Assembly (NCBI GenBank): GCA_043788645.1
Contig: JAYVTS010000144.1
Coordinates: 1-64,000, forward strand
Source: CANIZL01 sp043788645
GTDB taxonomy: Bacteria > Verrucomicrobiota > Verrucomicrobiia > Limisphaerales > UBA9464
Direction: 5' to 3'
Length of the DNA: 64,000 nucleotides
This document shows positions 36,023 through 44,909 of this stretch, in pieces (position 1 is the stretch's first letter; each line of letters opens with the position of its first letter). Under the pieces are notes generated by a model. The model did not search any database. It was given only the letters and a program-made list of their open reading frames with translations, and was not told where the DNA came from. The translations under genes were made by a program, and so were the position numbers.

Positions 36023-37969
36023 TTATTTGAGGATCAGCCGACCCCAGTCGTCGGGTCGGCCTTGAACGCCGCTTCGTGGAGCCCAGGCTAAGCGGGACTT
36101 ATTAATGTTTTCACCCGGCACGGCATTGATTTTGTCTCCGTCGTAAATCAAAACATTAAAACCGAGTTCGCCCCGGAATTTTGCTGGCCTTCCCAATTCG
36201 CGCAACGGAATGGCGACGCGAAGGGTGTATCCAGTCGGTGTTTTCCAAGAAACTAAGCGCGTGCCCGGTGCGGTTTCTTCGATCAAACCTGGCTTTGCAT
36301 CCGCATCTCGCACCCCTCGAGCGTGGCCCGCAGAGTCAAACGGGAATAACCCGAGTTTATAGCAACCCAGCGTGTGTTCAGAACCAGGATGTGGATCGAG
36401 ACAGAGTTCGACCGAATCACTTCGCCAATGCCCCTTAATATCGTTGGGAGCAATATTGCTCACCACTTGATCGTCGGCCACCTGGACCTCGATGAAGAGG
36501 GTTTCGCCGGCTCGAATGAGATGAACGACCGCGCTGCTATCCGCGGCGTCCCGTGTTTTTCCCTCCCAAAGATTTGTGTGTGAAATGGCGATCTCTGGGG
36601 TTGTATTGGGCCACGCGAAATCTGGGTCGAGTTTGGGTTCGACTCGGGAGCGAGGCACGGTGATTTGTGGGATCACATGCAAGCGGGCTTTCGCCTGAAT
36701 GACCGTTCCCAAGGCCGAACCGCCTTCCGCGATCAGGTCGTGGTCACCCGTCGCCTCGGCGGGCACGGTAAACTGTGCCGTGATTTGGGTTTTATCTCGG
36801 GATGTTTCAATCCTCAGCGGCTTCCATCCGGACGGCCACAGGAGTCTGGGTGCTTCTAATTTCGTTCGGGTACCGGTATTCAGAACCACTGTGTTCATTG
36901 AACCAGCGACGACCGGTAGATCGGGGGCGAAACTCGCGGCCGCGTGATCAATACCTTGCTGGCGGACGAAGGTTTGGTAATTCTCGACTGCAGGGCGGGC
37001 AACAAAAGAGAGCACTTCCCGTTTTTCTGGGTTGGGGGGTGGAAAAACTCGGGGGACGAGCGTGGGCGCGCCGGGCAACGGGAGGCCGCGAAAGAGATCG
37101 GTTTCTTCCGCGATGAACGGCACCACACTTTTGACGAGTTGCAAACGCTGTGGACGAACGAACCAAGGCGAATTTCCAAAATTTCCGAACCCTTGAGAGC
37201 GATGATTCGCTAGGGCTTCACCGGCCAAACGAGCCGGGATGCGACCGTCGGTCAGGGCATTGGTAGTCGTTAAAGTGGCCATAAACTGGCCGTTTCCGCC
37301 AAAGTACAATTTTCGCGGCTGCCAAACGCTGAGACCCTCGTGGGTCAATTGCTCAGGAAATCGCTGGGCGTTGGCCGCGGCGTCGAAGGCTTCCGTTGCG
37401 AGCCATCCCGCCGCTTGATGGTTGCCGTGCTGGCCGGGGGTGGGAGCGGGGTTCATCGTCACAATGACCTCTGGACGCAGCAGCCGGACGAGCCGGACCA
37501 GTCGTCGGAGTGTCTCTTCGTGACCCCATTTTTCAAGGGTGACTCGTAAGCTCTCGGTGTAGGCGAAATCTTCGCGTTCAAGAAAATAGGCAAAGCGGAC
37601 GCCGATCTTGACCAAACACGCCCGCAATTCTGCCTCACGCAGGAGGCCCAGGCTAGGCCCATATTGCGTGCCGACCATATTACCACCGCCCTCACCGCGG
37701 GTGCAATAGACGTGCGCCACCGTCCGCCCTTGTCGCCAGGCGAGGTCTGCGATCAGCGGAGCAATTCCCGTTTCATCGTCAGGATGAGCAAAAACTCCGA
37801 GGACATCCGTCTTGAGCAGAGCGGCGCCTTGGAGCGGCCCGGAGGACTCCGGTTGCGGAGTCGCTGTGTCCTCACCTTGCAGGCGGGTCCAGGCCAGCAA
37901 AGGCACGATGGCCAAGAGTGCAAGACGGACGAACCCACTGATGACCCGAGCCCGTGAAAGAAGGTGCAT
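36023..37969 (-). CDS. PIG-L deacetylase fused to a carbohydrate-binding-like domain
   Basis: A 648-residue exported protein. After a signal peptide comes a PIG-L (LmbE-like) zinc deacetylase domain with LGVFAHPDDETG (zinc motif HPDDE, near residue 61) and PGQHGNHQAAGWLATEAF (second histidine motif). A middle beta domain follows (about 340-450), and the C-terminus (about 470-648) has the CBM9/DOMON-like pattern, including EVQVADDQVVSNI, WRSDSVELCLDPHPGSEHTL and YTLRVAIPLRELG. It probably removes N-acetyl groups from a sugar or glycoconjugate outside the cytoplasm, held to its substrate by the C-terminal domain. Substrate unknown. Confidence 0.85.
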   Translation of the reverse strand: MHLLSRARVISGFVRLALLAIVPLLAWTRLQGEDTATPQPESSGPLQGAALLKTDVLGVFAHPDDETGIAPLIADLAWRQGRTVAHVYCTRGEGGGNMVGTQYGPSLGLLREAELRACLVKIGVRFAYFLEREDFAYTESLRVTLEKWGHEETLRRLVRLVRLLRPEVIVTMNPAPTPGQHGNHQAAGWLATEAFDAAANAQRFPEQLTHEGLSVWQPRKLYFGGNGQFMATLTTTNALTDGRIPARLAGEALANHRSQGFGNFGNSPWFVRPQRLQLVKSVVPFIAEETDLFRGLPLPGAPTLVPRVFPPPNPEKREVLSFVARPAVENYQTFVRQQGIDHAAASFAPDLPVVAGSMNTVVLNTGTRTKLEAPRLLWPSGWKPLRIETSRDKTQITAQFTVPAEATGDHDLIAEGGSALGTVIQAKARLHVIPQITVPRSRVEPKLDPDFAWPNTTPEIAISHTNLWEGKTRDAADSSAVVHLIRAGETLFIEVQVADDQVVSNIAPNDIKGHWRSDSVELCLDPHPGSEHTLGCYKLGLFPFDSAGHARGVRDADAKPGLIEETAPGTRLVSWKTPTGYTLRVAIPLRELGRPAKFRGELGFNVLIYDGDKINAVPGENINKSRLAWAPRSGVQGRPDDWGRLILK

Positions 37970-38163
37970 GACTTAAAGAACAACGTCCGGCGCAGCCGTA
38001 AAGCAAGACCAGGAGTCTTCCTCATCAAAAACCGATGGTTACGAACCTCTTTCTATGGGTAAGGATGAGAGAGGACTTGGCATACTCCCAAGCCCTCCTC
38101 CTCTACCCCCAAAGTCAGGTCAGCCTGATTCCACCCGGGATGAGAAGTTCTCGGGCTTTGGCG

Positions 38164-38841
38164 TCAGGGCCCACCAAATTTCTCTACCCACGGGCGAACC
38201 ACCGGCGCCCAAACAGCATACCCGGCTCGATTTAAGTGAAGACGGTCCGCCTCAAACAATTCGGCCCGCGGCGCCCGGGCAGTATCCAACAACGGCGACG
38301 CCACATCCAATTCGATCCAATTTGGTTCAGTCAGCAAACGCCGACGAATTCCTTCGTTGAGTTCATCCTGTAAGGCGAATAGATGTTGGCGCACAGGACT
38401 GTGTTTGGTGCTGAGGATCGCCACGGGCAGTCCCGGAAGCGTTGCTCGCATCTGGGCCCGGAATTCATCAAAATCGGCCAGGCATTCCTTCACTGAACGA
38501 CCGGCGGCCAAGTCATTGTCTCCCTCATAAACGACGACTGCGCGAGGACGATACTTCGGCACCAACCGTGCAAAGTAGAAATTGAGATCTCGCCACGTCG
38601 ACCCTCCAAAACCACGGTTCAGCACATAGTGACCCGCAAAGTCGTTGGAAAGGCTTTGCCACTTTACAATGCTCGAACTGCCGGTGAACAATACGGGGCC
38701 GGCCAGGGGCGGGTTCGTTTGATCCCGACGTTCAAAAAAGCGGATCTCGTTCTCGAAACGACGCGGGTCGTCATCCGCCACCACTGGGTCAGCACCAAAG
38801 CAAGAAAGCATTAGGGTGATCGCGAGCAGTCGTGACATCAT
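38164..38841 (-). CDS. SGNH-hydrolase-family esterase, secreted
   Basis: A 225-residue exported enzyme starting with a signal peptide (MMSRLLAITLMLSCFGADPV). The SGNH blocks are in order: block I VLFTGSSSIVKW with a Ser nucleophile in GSSS, block II NRGFGGSTW, block III YEGDNDLAAG and block V DRLHLNRAGYAVW with Asp and His. It should hydrolyse esters, possibly O-acetyl groups on polysaccharides. The gene neighbours a nuclease gene on the same strand. An earlier ATG at 38877 would add 12 unlikely residues. Confidence 0.85.
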   Translation of the reverse strand: MMSRLLAITLMLSCFGADPVVADDDPRRFENEIRFFERRDQTNPPLAGPVLFTGSSSIVKWQSLSNDFAGHYVLNRGFGGSTWRDLNFYFARLVPKYRPRAVVVYEGDNDLAAGRSVKECLADFDEFRAQMRATLPGLPVAILSTKHSPVRQHLFALQDELNEGIRRRLLTEPNWIELDVASPLLDTARAPRAELFEADRLHLNRAGYAVWAPVVRPWVEKFGGP

Positions 38842-38898
38842 GGTGAGAGAGTCTTCGGTAAAAGGTTCTCCCGACAACTCAATTTATTGGCGACCGTG

Positions 38899-40323
38899 TT
38901 ACGCTTCCACCAACTGACCCGGACCCGGCGTGTAAACTTTAATTCTCGGCCAGCTTTTCTTAATCTGCGCCGAGAACCAGGATCGAGCCGCTCCATCGCC
39001 ATGACCGAGCAACACCACTTTGGGCTGCACCTGCCCGACAAATTCTAGCAGATCACGCCTGTTGGCATGGGCTGTTAGATCAAATTCCTCTAACTGACAC
39101 GACTTAGTCAATTGCCCGGCAGAACTACTAAAGTTGAAACGAGAACCCGGGCGGGCCTTCCGCAAACGTCCAGCCGGTGAATCGGGATCCGAATAGCCCA
39201 CAAAAAGGATCGAATGTTTGGGGTCGGCTGCCATCCGAACGGCGAGGTCATGCGCCGCCGTGTGCTCGGTCATCATTCCCGCAGTGATGACGAAAATCTT
39301 ACCCGGAGAAAGTTTAAGACTATCAATGTTCTTAGGCGAGAGCACTTGCAAATCCAGGGCCTCAGTGAGTTTGAGTTTGGTGAGGGAGCGATTTGCTCGA
39401 TGAGATTCAAGATCGTAAATCTCGGTAAAAACTCGGCCCAATCCCCCGATATGAACCGGCTGCCGACGCAAGCGTCCCGAGTCCATGAGGAGGGCTAGTT
39501 CGGCGAGAATTTCTTGAGTCCTCCCCAGCGCAAAGGCCGGGATTAGCACCGATCCCTTCCGTTTCAAGGTCTCTAACATGACGTCCGCCAATCGGTCCAG
39601 CTCAGCCTCTCTCGACCATTTTTTGGGCACTTCCACCGCACCGCGAGTCGTCTCCATGATCAACACATCCGCCCGGACGTCCTGGAATTCCGCCTTGCGC
39701 AAGATCGTTTGATCATGAAAACAGACGTCACCGGTGTAAAACAGCGTCTGTTTTTGGCCCCGCATGAGGACCCCCGCCGAACCGAGCGCGTGGCCCGCAT
39801 CGTGAAATTCCAAGGTCGGTGAGCGCACCCCACGATAAACCTTGTGAGGAAGCGCGAACTCGATTTCCCGACCACACTTAAACCCCTGAAACACTGGCGC
39901 GTAATCATCCACTTGTTCGTGGGTAAAAAACGGATAATCCCGAATTCCAAGCTCGGTCCGCTGCCGTTCCATGACGTTGACGGAGTTGTGGAGGACGCGC
40001 TCGACCAAGAAGTAACTCAGCTCCGTCATCAGCACCCGTGCCGAGGGGAACTTCTGCAACGCCACGGGCAGCGCACCCACATGGTCATGGTGACAGTGAG
40101 TAATGACAATGGCATCGAGGTCCTCGCGTTCGATCTTGCTGAACAGGGGTAAGCCTGCTCGCCCTTCGCGTTTTGGGTGGACGCCCGCATCGAACAACAC
40201 GGTATGCCCTTCCAGGTCGACAAACCACGAACTAGCACCGATGTCCGCGTCAGGATTCAGATTGATGATCCGCACCCCGGTATGGAGACAGGCTTTTGGC
40301 CCGGGCGAAACCCATTTCGGCAA
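38899..40323 (-). CDS. MBL-fold RNase of the beta-CASP (CPSF/RNA-processing) type
   Basis: A 474-residue metallo-beta-lactamase-fold protein. The zinc motif THCHHDHVGALP sits near residue 82, followed by HDAGHALGSAGVLM and FYTGDVCFHD, then a beta-CASP insertion (KRKGSVLIPAFALGRTQEIL) with the typical SGRLRRQPVHIGGLG and VITAGMMTEH. The C-terminal RNA-metabolising zone carries DLTAHANRRDLLEFV and KVVLLGHGDGAARSW. This resembles the archaeal/bacterial CPSF-100-like exonuclease group that processes RNA. Exact substrate is not known. The start at 40323 keeps a short N-terminal strand. Confidence 0.85.
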   Translation of the reverse strand: MPKWVSPGPKACLHTGVRIINLNPDADIGASSWFVDLEGHTVLFDAGVHPKREGRAGLPLFSKIEREDLDAIVITHCHHDHVGALPVALQKFPSARVLMTELSYFLVERVLHNSVNVMERQRTELGIRDYPFFTHEQVDDYAPVFQGFKCGREIEFALPHKVYRGVRSPTLEFHDAGHALGSAGVLMRGQKQTLFYTGDVCFHDQTILRKAEFQDVRADVLIMETTRGAVEVPKKWSREAELDRLADVMLETLKRKGSVLIPAFALGRTQEILAELALLMDSGRLRRQPVHIGGLGRVFTEIYDLESHRANRSLTKLKLTEALDLQVLSPKNIDSLKLSPGKIFVITAGMMTEHTAAHDLAVRMAADPKHSILFVGYSDPDSPAGRLRKARPGSRFNFSSSAGQLTKSCQLEEFDLTAHANRRDLLEFVGQVQPKVVLLGHGDGAARSWFSAQIKKSWPRIKVYTPGPGQLVEA

Positions 40324-40354
40324 AAACCCAAGCCGAATTCCTCGACGAACAATC

Positions 40355-40630
40355 TCAATTCTGTTCCGGCTTCGGTGGACGAAGACCCACTGCGCCCGCG
40401 ATCTCTTCGAATTCTTCGCGAGAGACTTCGTGAAGCTCTCGACCGCGCCGGGCTAGGTGTTCATTCACCTTAATGGCCTTTTCGGTCATTTCCTCGTGGG
40501 TCTCGGCTGAACCGCCGAGCAGGGCGAAGTTCTTGCCCGTGGTGATACGCTTGTGACCATCGCGACCATCCAGGCCGACGCCGACCAAGAGCGCCGGGAC
40601 CGGTTTTGTTGGAGATTTCTCCTTCGCCAT
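40355..40630 (-). CDS. Conserved small protein, unknown function
   Basis: A 91-residue soluble protein, unrecognised. It has a compact strand (PVPALLVGVGLDGRDGHKRI) followed by TTGKNFALLGGSAETHEEMT and an acidic helix (KAIKVNEHLARRGRELHEVS, then REEFEEIAGAV). The start MAKEKSPTKP at 40630 has a natural composition. It lies just upstream of the nuclease gene on the same strand and could be cotranscribed with it (32-bp gap). Confidence 0.6.
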   Translation of the reverse strand: MAKEKSPTKPVPALLVGVGLDGRDGHKRITTGKNFALLGGSAETHEEMTEKAIKVNEHLARRGRELHEVSREEFEEIAGAVGLRPPKPEQN

Positions 40631-40737
40631 AGGCGCGAACCTAGAGGAAGGCTCCGGTGCTGCAAGCAGCCGTCGTGAATCGAAGTACATCATCCACGAT
40701 TGCCGCGCATCCGCTCAGACGCTCTATTGGCGGGTCA

Positions 40738-40962
40738 ATGATTGTGCGTATGAGTTCCCGACGCGTCGTCGAGAACATTTTGCGGTGTGGGTTCGCAGGC
40801 ATCTGCGCCCTGGCGTCTGGCGGATGCCGGACGGTGGATCCCGGCACCCATGAAACCAGCACTGGGTTGCAATATCGCCCCTTGGGGGACCTGCAATATG
40901 TCGAGAACCCCGGGGTTTACGTCGGAGAAAAGTCCGGCTACCCAGTTAAACCTGTCCGTTAA
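40738..40962 (+). CDS. Small lipoprotein related to the NlpC/P60 neighbour
   Basis: A 74-residue exported protein. A signal peptide ends in the lipobox ASGGC (Cys near residue 30). The mature part RTVDPGTHETSTGLQYRPLG is plainly similar to the first mature residues of the next gene's product (RTTPGDPNETSTGLPYHPPP), and both continue with a QYVENPGVY/TYVDTPPGF-like strand. It therefore looks like a short copy of that N-terminus without the hydrolase domain. Its stop overlaps the next start (TAATG). Confidence 0.65.
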   Translation: MIVRMSSRRVVENILRCGFAGICALASGGCRTVDPGTHETSTGLQYRPLGDLQYVENPGVYVGEKSGYPVKPVR

Positions 40963-41660
40963 TGAAAATTAGCCCCCTTTCCCTAGTCGCCGCGGCCGTT
41001 CTGACCGGGAGCATCACGGGTTGCCGCACCACCCCCGGCGATCCAAATGAAACCAGCACCGGCTTGCCCTACCATCCACCCCCGGGGATGACCTACGTGG
41101 ATACCCCGCCTGGTTTCAGCGCCCCGGCCCCCGGGGAGCCCCTCACCCAACGCCGGTATCTTCCGCCGACACCCGAAATCCCATCCCCCAAGCGACGGTT
41201 GCTGACGACCCCCTTGACCAACCCGGCAATCCCGGAAATTGGAATTAGGTCTCCCGCCAACCCCTTTCCGACGGCGGAGGTAGGCGTGCCACAAAATGAG
41301 TGGGTACAAGCGGCCGCCGAGTGGAAAGGTGTGCCGTACCGACTCGGGGGTACGACCCGGCAGGGAATTGATTGCTCAGGCTTAGTGCAACAGCTGTATC
41401 GAGAAGTGCGCCATCAAGAACTTCCTCGAACGACCTCCGAGCTATTTGCGAAGACGGTCTCCACGGGCGTCAGCGAAGTTCAGCCGGGCGACTTGCTTTT
41501 TTTCACTAGTGGGAAGGGCGACGAATCGAGTCACGTCGGCCTCGTAATTGGCAACCGTGTGTTCGTTCATTCGAGTACCACGCTGGGCGTGACCTACGGT
41601 TCCCTAGACGATAAGTATTGGAGCAAGCGCTTTACCGGTTCTCGGCGGTATGATCCGTGA
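40962..41660 (+). CDS. NlpC/P60 cell-wall hydrolase lipoprotein
   Basis: A 232-residue lipoprotein with a lipobox at SITGC (Cys 21), a Pro-rich linker to about residue 110, then an NlpC/P60 cysteine peptidase domain. The catalytic cysteine is in GIDCSGLVQQLYREV, and the histidines are in SSHVGLVIGNR and FVHSSTT. The enzyme should cut peptide stems of peptidoglycan from its membrane anchor. It is translationally coupled with the small lipoprotein upstream. Confidence 0.9.
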   Translation: MKISPLSLVAAAVLTGSITGCRTTPGDPNETSTGLPYHPPPGMTYVDTPPGFSAPAPGEPLTQRRYLPPTPEIPSPKRRLLTTPLTNPAIPEIGIRSPANPFPTAEVGVPQNEWVQAAAEWKGVPYRLGGTTRQGIDCSGLVQQLYREVRHQELPRTTSELFAKTVSTGVSEVQPGDLLFFTSGKGDESSHVGLVIGNRVFVHSSTTLGVTYGSLDDKYWSKRFTGSRRYDP

Positions 41661-41760
41661 GGGTTGGGTGGCTTAATTCACTTACCGACTTCTTCTGGCA
41701 CAATCTGCCTCGAGATAAAGTCGCAAAGTTCGACGTGGACGAGCCCGGCTCGGGCCGGTT

Positions 41761-41781
41761 GCCGTGATTTCTGATCACGGC
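41761..41781. terminator. Possible hairpin at the end of the pseudopilin gene
   Basis: GCCGTGAT (41761-41768) pairs perfectly with ATCACGGC (41774-41781), overlapping the pseudopilin stop codon. There is no T run, so terminator function is uncertain; it could also protect either mRNA end. Confidence 0.4.
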
Positions 41782-42737
41782 TCGAGATCCGCTTGCTCCA
41801 GCACTTTAAGAATCTTGTCAAACGCTTGCTTCACTTCGGCGTAGTCCCTCAAATCGATCGTAAAACGGCCGTCCCGATTGGAGCGGGAAACGACGTGCCC
41901 ATCGGCAAATAGGATATTCGCAAAACGCAGGTCATGATGGGTTCGCGGTTTCACGTTGAAAGCGGCTAAATCGGGCGGGCTCAAAAGCATTGAATCAATC
42001 GCCAACGCCCGAATGGGTTGCCCCACTCGGTTAAGTCCCAAGTTGTCGAGCCGAAGGTTCGGGGGCGCCGGGGGCGGTCCGGTTGGATCGAACAGCTCCG
42101 TATTTCCACCGTGCCGATAGTAGTAACTCCCTTGTGATTGAAACCGACCGACCTTTGCCAACTCAGCGCTCGCATCCATAGGCTGATCGGTTCCGGGACA
42201 AAATAGCACTCTAGGCTGCGCGGCCAAATGCTGACTGAGAAGCAGCCCGAGTCCCACCGGAGCGCCGCCTTGGATCGACAGCAGACTGGTCGGTGAACCG
42301 GTCGATGGATAAAAACTCGCTGGACTCGTGAACGGCGGTGCCTGCGGTCCGTACGGGATGGAGCCCGCGTAATCACTAGAATAGGACTGAATGGCAATTC
42401 CGATCTGCCGAAGATTTGACAGGCAGACCGCCTGTTTACCGGCACGATGAGCCGATGCCAGCGCGGGCAGAAGCAACGCGGCGAGTAGCGCGATGATCGC
42501 AATGACGACCAACAATTCGATCAAAGTGAAAGCCCGACGGCGCGGAACCCGGGGGCGCAAGGGTCGTTTAGTCCAATTTGCTTTCAAAATCAGAGTTGGC
42601 GGAGATGAATCTTTGAAGGTTGCGAGGCGTCCCTGTGGAGAAATTCCCGGAGCATTGGTAACCAGGGACCAACGAGGTCCGCATCGAAAAAAAACCCGCG
42701 AAATACCATCATCGTCCACCCAAACCCGCCGTATCAT
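41775..42737 (-). CDS. Pseudopilin-like protein with H-X9-DG C-terminus
   Basis: A secreted type II pseudopilin-like protein. The prepilin site and helix are unmistakable: RRRAFTLIELLVVIAIIALL, then AALLLPALASAHRAGK, with the cleavage before F. The C-terminus has the H-X9-DG signature (HHDLRFANILFADGHV) typical of a very large planctomycete/verrucomicrobial family. The start is uncertain. The first ATG at 42737 leaves a 69-residue leader, too long for prepilin peptidase substrates. A TTG at 42587 would leave about 19 residues. The mature domain probably sits on the cell surface or in the periplasm; its job is unknown. Confidence 0.8.
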   Translation of the reverse strand: MIRRVWVDDDGISRVFFRCGPRWSLVTNAPGISPQGRLATFKDSSPPTLILKANWTKRPLRPRVPRRRAFTLIELLVVIAIIALLAALLLPALASAHRAGKQAVCLSNLRQIGIAIQSYSSDYAGSIPYGPQAPPFTSPASFYPSTGSPTSLLSIQGGAPVGLGLLLSQHLAAQPRVLFCPGTDQPMDASAELAKVGRFQSQGSYYYRHGGNTELFDPTGPPPAPPNLRLDNLGLNRVGQPIRALAIDSMLLSPPDLAAFNVKPRTHHDLRFANILFADGHVVSRSNRDGRFTIDLRDYAEVKQAFDKILKVLEQADLEP

Positions 42738-42821
42738 CCCCTTTTTTACCCAGTAAACAAGTGGGTATTTTTGCACCACGAATCCTGGAGCGCGCCGGTC
42801 CTCTGGCGATCCATGCACCGT

Positions 42822-43625
42822 TCATTCCGCCGCCAATTCCGCCCCTACCACCGCCAGGGCCGCCACGGCGGCGGTATCTGCCCGCAGCACGAGCGACCCT
42901 AAGGTAAACGGCACAACGCCGACCGCCCGAAACGCGGCATATTCTGCCGTTGTAAAATCTCCTTCGGGTCCCACGACCACCGCGACCGACTGCGGACGAC
43001 GCCCGTGACCGGTCGTAAAGTTCGCCACCGCCGCCCGGATGGACCCCGCCCCCAATTCTAACGAAGCCACCATCCGCAACTCTGGGCTTCGGGAGCTTGA
43101 GCCCAAGGACCGCAGCCAATCGTGCGGAGTTGTCGGGTTGGGCAAATCCGGTAACCAAGGCGTACCACACTGTTTGGCGGCGGCGATCATCGTTGCCCTC
43201 CATCCCGCCAGTTTGGATTGCGCGACGGCGGGGGTTACTTGCACAATACTGTGCTCGGCCGCCAACGGCTGAATCACGGCCGCCCCCAGTTCCGTCCCCT
43301 TTTCCAATACGGCATCCCAAGCTCGCCCTTTGAGCAAGGCCACAACGAGTTGCAATTCCACGAGTCGTTCCGGGTAACGAACGCGTTCTCGAACGGTGAC
43401 CGTCACGGTTTGTTTCGAGACACTCTCGATGACCCCGCGAATCTCTGTCCCGACGCCATCCAGGATGATCACTGCCTCACCCATTCGCACCCGCAGCACA
43501 TTGGCCGCGTGATGTGAATCTTCCGGGGACAACGTCAATGTCTCTCGGGGTGTCAATTCCGTCGGCAGAAAAAACCGATGCACGCCCGAACTAAAGCGCG
43601 AGAAAGCGCCACTGACTAATTCCAA
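42822..43625 (-). CDS. rsmE: 16S rRNA m3U1498 methyltransferase RsmE
   Basis: A SPOUT-class enzyme that methylates N3 of U1498 in 16S rRNA. Family motifs appear in order: SHHAANVLRVRMGE in the PUA-like N-terminal domain, LLKGRAWDAVLEKGTELGAA, and the knot with VVVGPEGDFT and LGSLVLRADTA at the C-terminus. The 267-residue form starts at an ATG at 43625. Family members usually start near VHRFFLP, so a GTG at 43583 (253 residues) is an equal candidate. Confidence 0.92.
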   Translation of the reverse strand: MELVSGAFSRFSSGVHRFFLPTELTPRETLTLSPEDSHHAANVLRVRMGEAVIILDGVGTEIRGVIESVSKQTVTVTVRERVRYPERLVELQLVVALLKGRAWDAVLEKGTELGAAVIQPLAAEHSIVQVTPAVAQSKLAGWRATMIAAAKQCGTPWLPDLPNPTTPHDWLRSLGSSSRSPELRMVASLELGAGSIRAAVANFTTGHGRRPQSVAVVVGPEGDFTTAEYAAFRAVGVVPFTLGSLVLRADTAAVAALAVVGAELAAE

Positions 43626-43817
43626 TTTGGGTTCAAGCAGAGCCCATTTCCCTGGATTTTTTTGATGCGAGCCTCGTCGCCCACTCGTTACAGATCCGCT
43701 ACGATTGGGCGGAGTCTTCGCGCTTCGCCCGCATCAAAAACTCCGGTGCGCCATCGTCGACTTTCAAACCCAAACGGGAATAACGAGTGCGCCGCAAAAG
43801 ATTTAGAAGTGAACTCA

Positions 43818-44876
43818 ATGACCTCCTATCTCTTTCCCGACATGTCGTCTGGGATCGCGGAAGTTTTGCCCACTCACACGCCCGCGCTCTTTGCGGCGGC
43901 GGTAGCGCGTGCGAGCGCGGCGCTGCGAGCCGGTGAGATAGTGGCCCTACCGACCGAGACGGTGTATGGCTTGGCTGCCAATGCACTGGACCCGGCAGCG
44001 GTGGCGAAAATATATGCGCTCAAAGATCGGCCGCCTCACAATCCGATTATCCTTCATGTTGCGTCACGTCCTCTGGCCTGCGCCTGTGCGAGCCATTGGC
44101 CGCAGCTCGCTGATCAACTCGGTGAAGCATTCTGGCCGGGACCACTGACCTTGGTCGTGCCGAAAGCCGCTCACATCCCCGACATTGTTACGGCGGGTGG
44201 ACCCACCGTAGGCATTCGCTGGCCGCAACATCCCTTCATGCAGGCGGTGATTCGGGCCTGTGGCTTCCCGCTGGCCGCCCCCAGTGCCAATCTTTCCAAT
44301 CAACTTTCACCGACTGCCGCCGCGCATGTGGTTCGACACCTCGGCCACCGGCTCTCGCTCATTGTCGACGGCGGAGATGCTAACGTGGGCATCGAAAGCA
44401 CGGTCGTCGACGTCTCGGGGATAAGTCCCCGGATTCTTCGCCCGGGCATGATTGACGCCGCGGCGATTGCTAAAGTGGTGGGCACCCCTACTTCGTTCAC
44501 ACACGAAAAAAAAACCTCCCCAGATAACGCCGGAGCGCCGCTACGCAGTCCGGGCTTATTAGCCAAGCACTACTCGCCCCGCGCTCGACTTCATATCCTT
44601 CAGTGGACCGACGAGCTCGATTTGCAGCAACAACTTCGGGGCGCGGCTTTGGCAAACGATCAATGCTGGATTCTCGCTCACACCCACGTTCCACTCAGCG
44701 GTGCGTTTCCGCAGGTTTCTATCATTCCGCACGATCCCGAAGCCTATGCCCGCGCCTTATATGGCGAATTACACCGATGCGACGACGCCAACGCAAAATT
44801 CATTATCATTGAAGCGCCCCCTGAAGGTCACGCCTGGGAAGCGATCAAGGATCGCCTCCGCCGAGCCGCCGCGTGA
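43818..44876 (+). CDS. tsaC: L-threonylcarbamoyladenylate synthase (Sua5 type)
   Basis: A 352-residue enzyme that makes threonylcarbamoyl-AMP for the t6A37 modification of tRNAs. The N-terminal YrdC/Sua5 domain has ALPTETVYGLAANALD, KIYALKDRPPHNPI, FWPGPLTLVVP and PLAAPSANLSNQLSPT. A C-terminal Sua5 domain (about residues 230-352; SPGLLAKHYSPRA at the linker) makes it the long form. The ATG at 43818 (MTSYLFPDM) was preferred over 43662, whose 52 added residues are Arg/Ser-rich. fmt follows 33 bp later. Confidence 0.93.
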   Translation: MTSYLFPDMSSGIAEVLPTHTPALFAAAVARASAALRAGEIVALPTETVYGLAANALDPAAVAKIYALKDRPPHNPIILHVASRPLACACASHWPQLADQLGEAFWPGPLTLVVPKAAHIPDIVTAGGPTVGIRWPQHPFMQAVIRACGFPLAAPSANLSNQLSPTAAAHVVRHLGHRLSLIVDGGDANVGIESTVVDVSGISPRILRPGMIDAAAIAKVVGTPTSFTHEKKTSPDNAGAPLRSPGLLAKHYSPRARLHILQWTDELDLQQQLRGAALANDQCWILAHTHVPLSGAFPQVSIIPHDPEAYARALYGELHRCDDANAKFIIIEAPPEGHAWEAIKDRLRRAAA

Positions 44877-44909
44877 CAACGGTCACTCATCCCTCGCCTT
44901 ATCCTTCCA

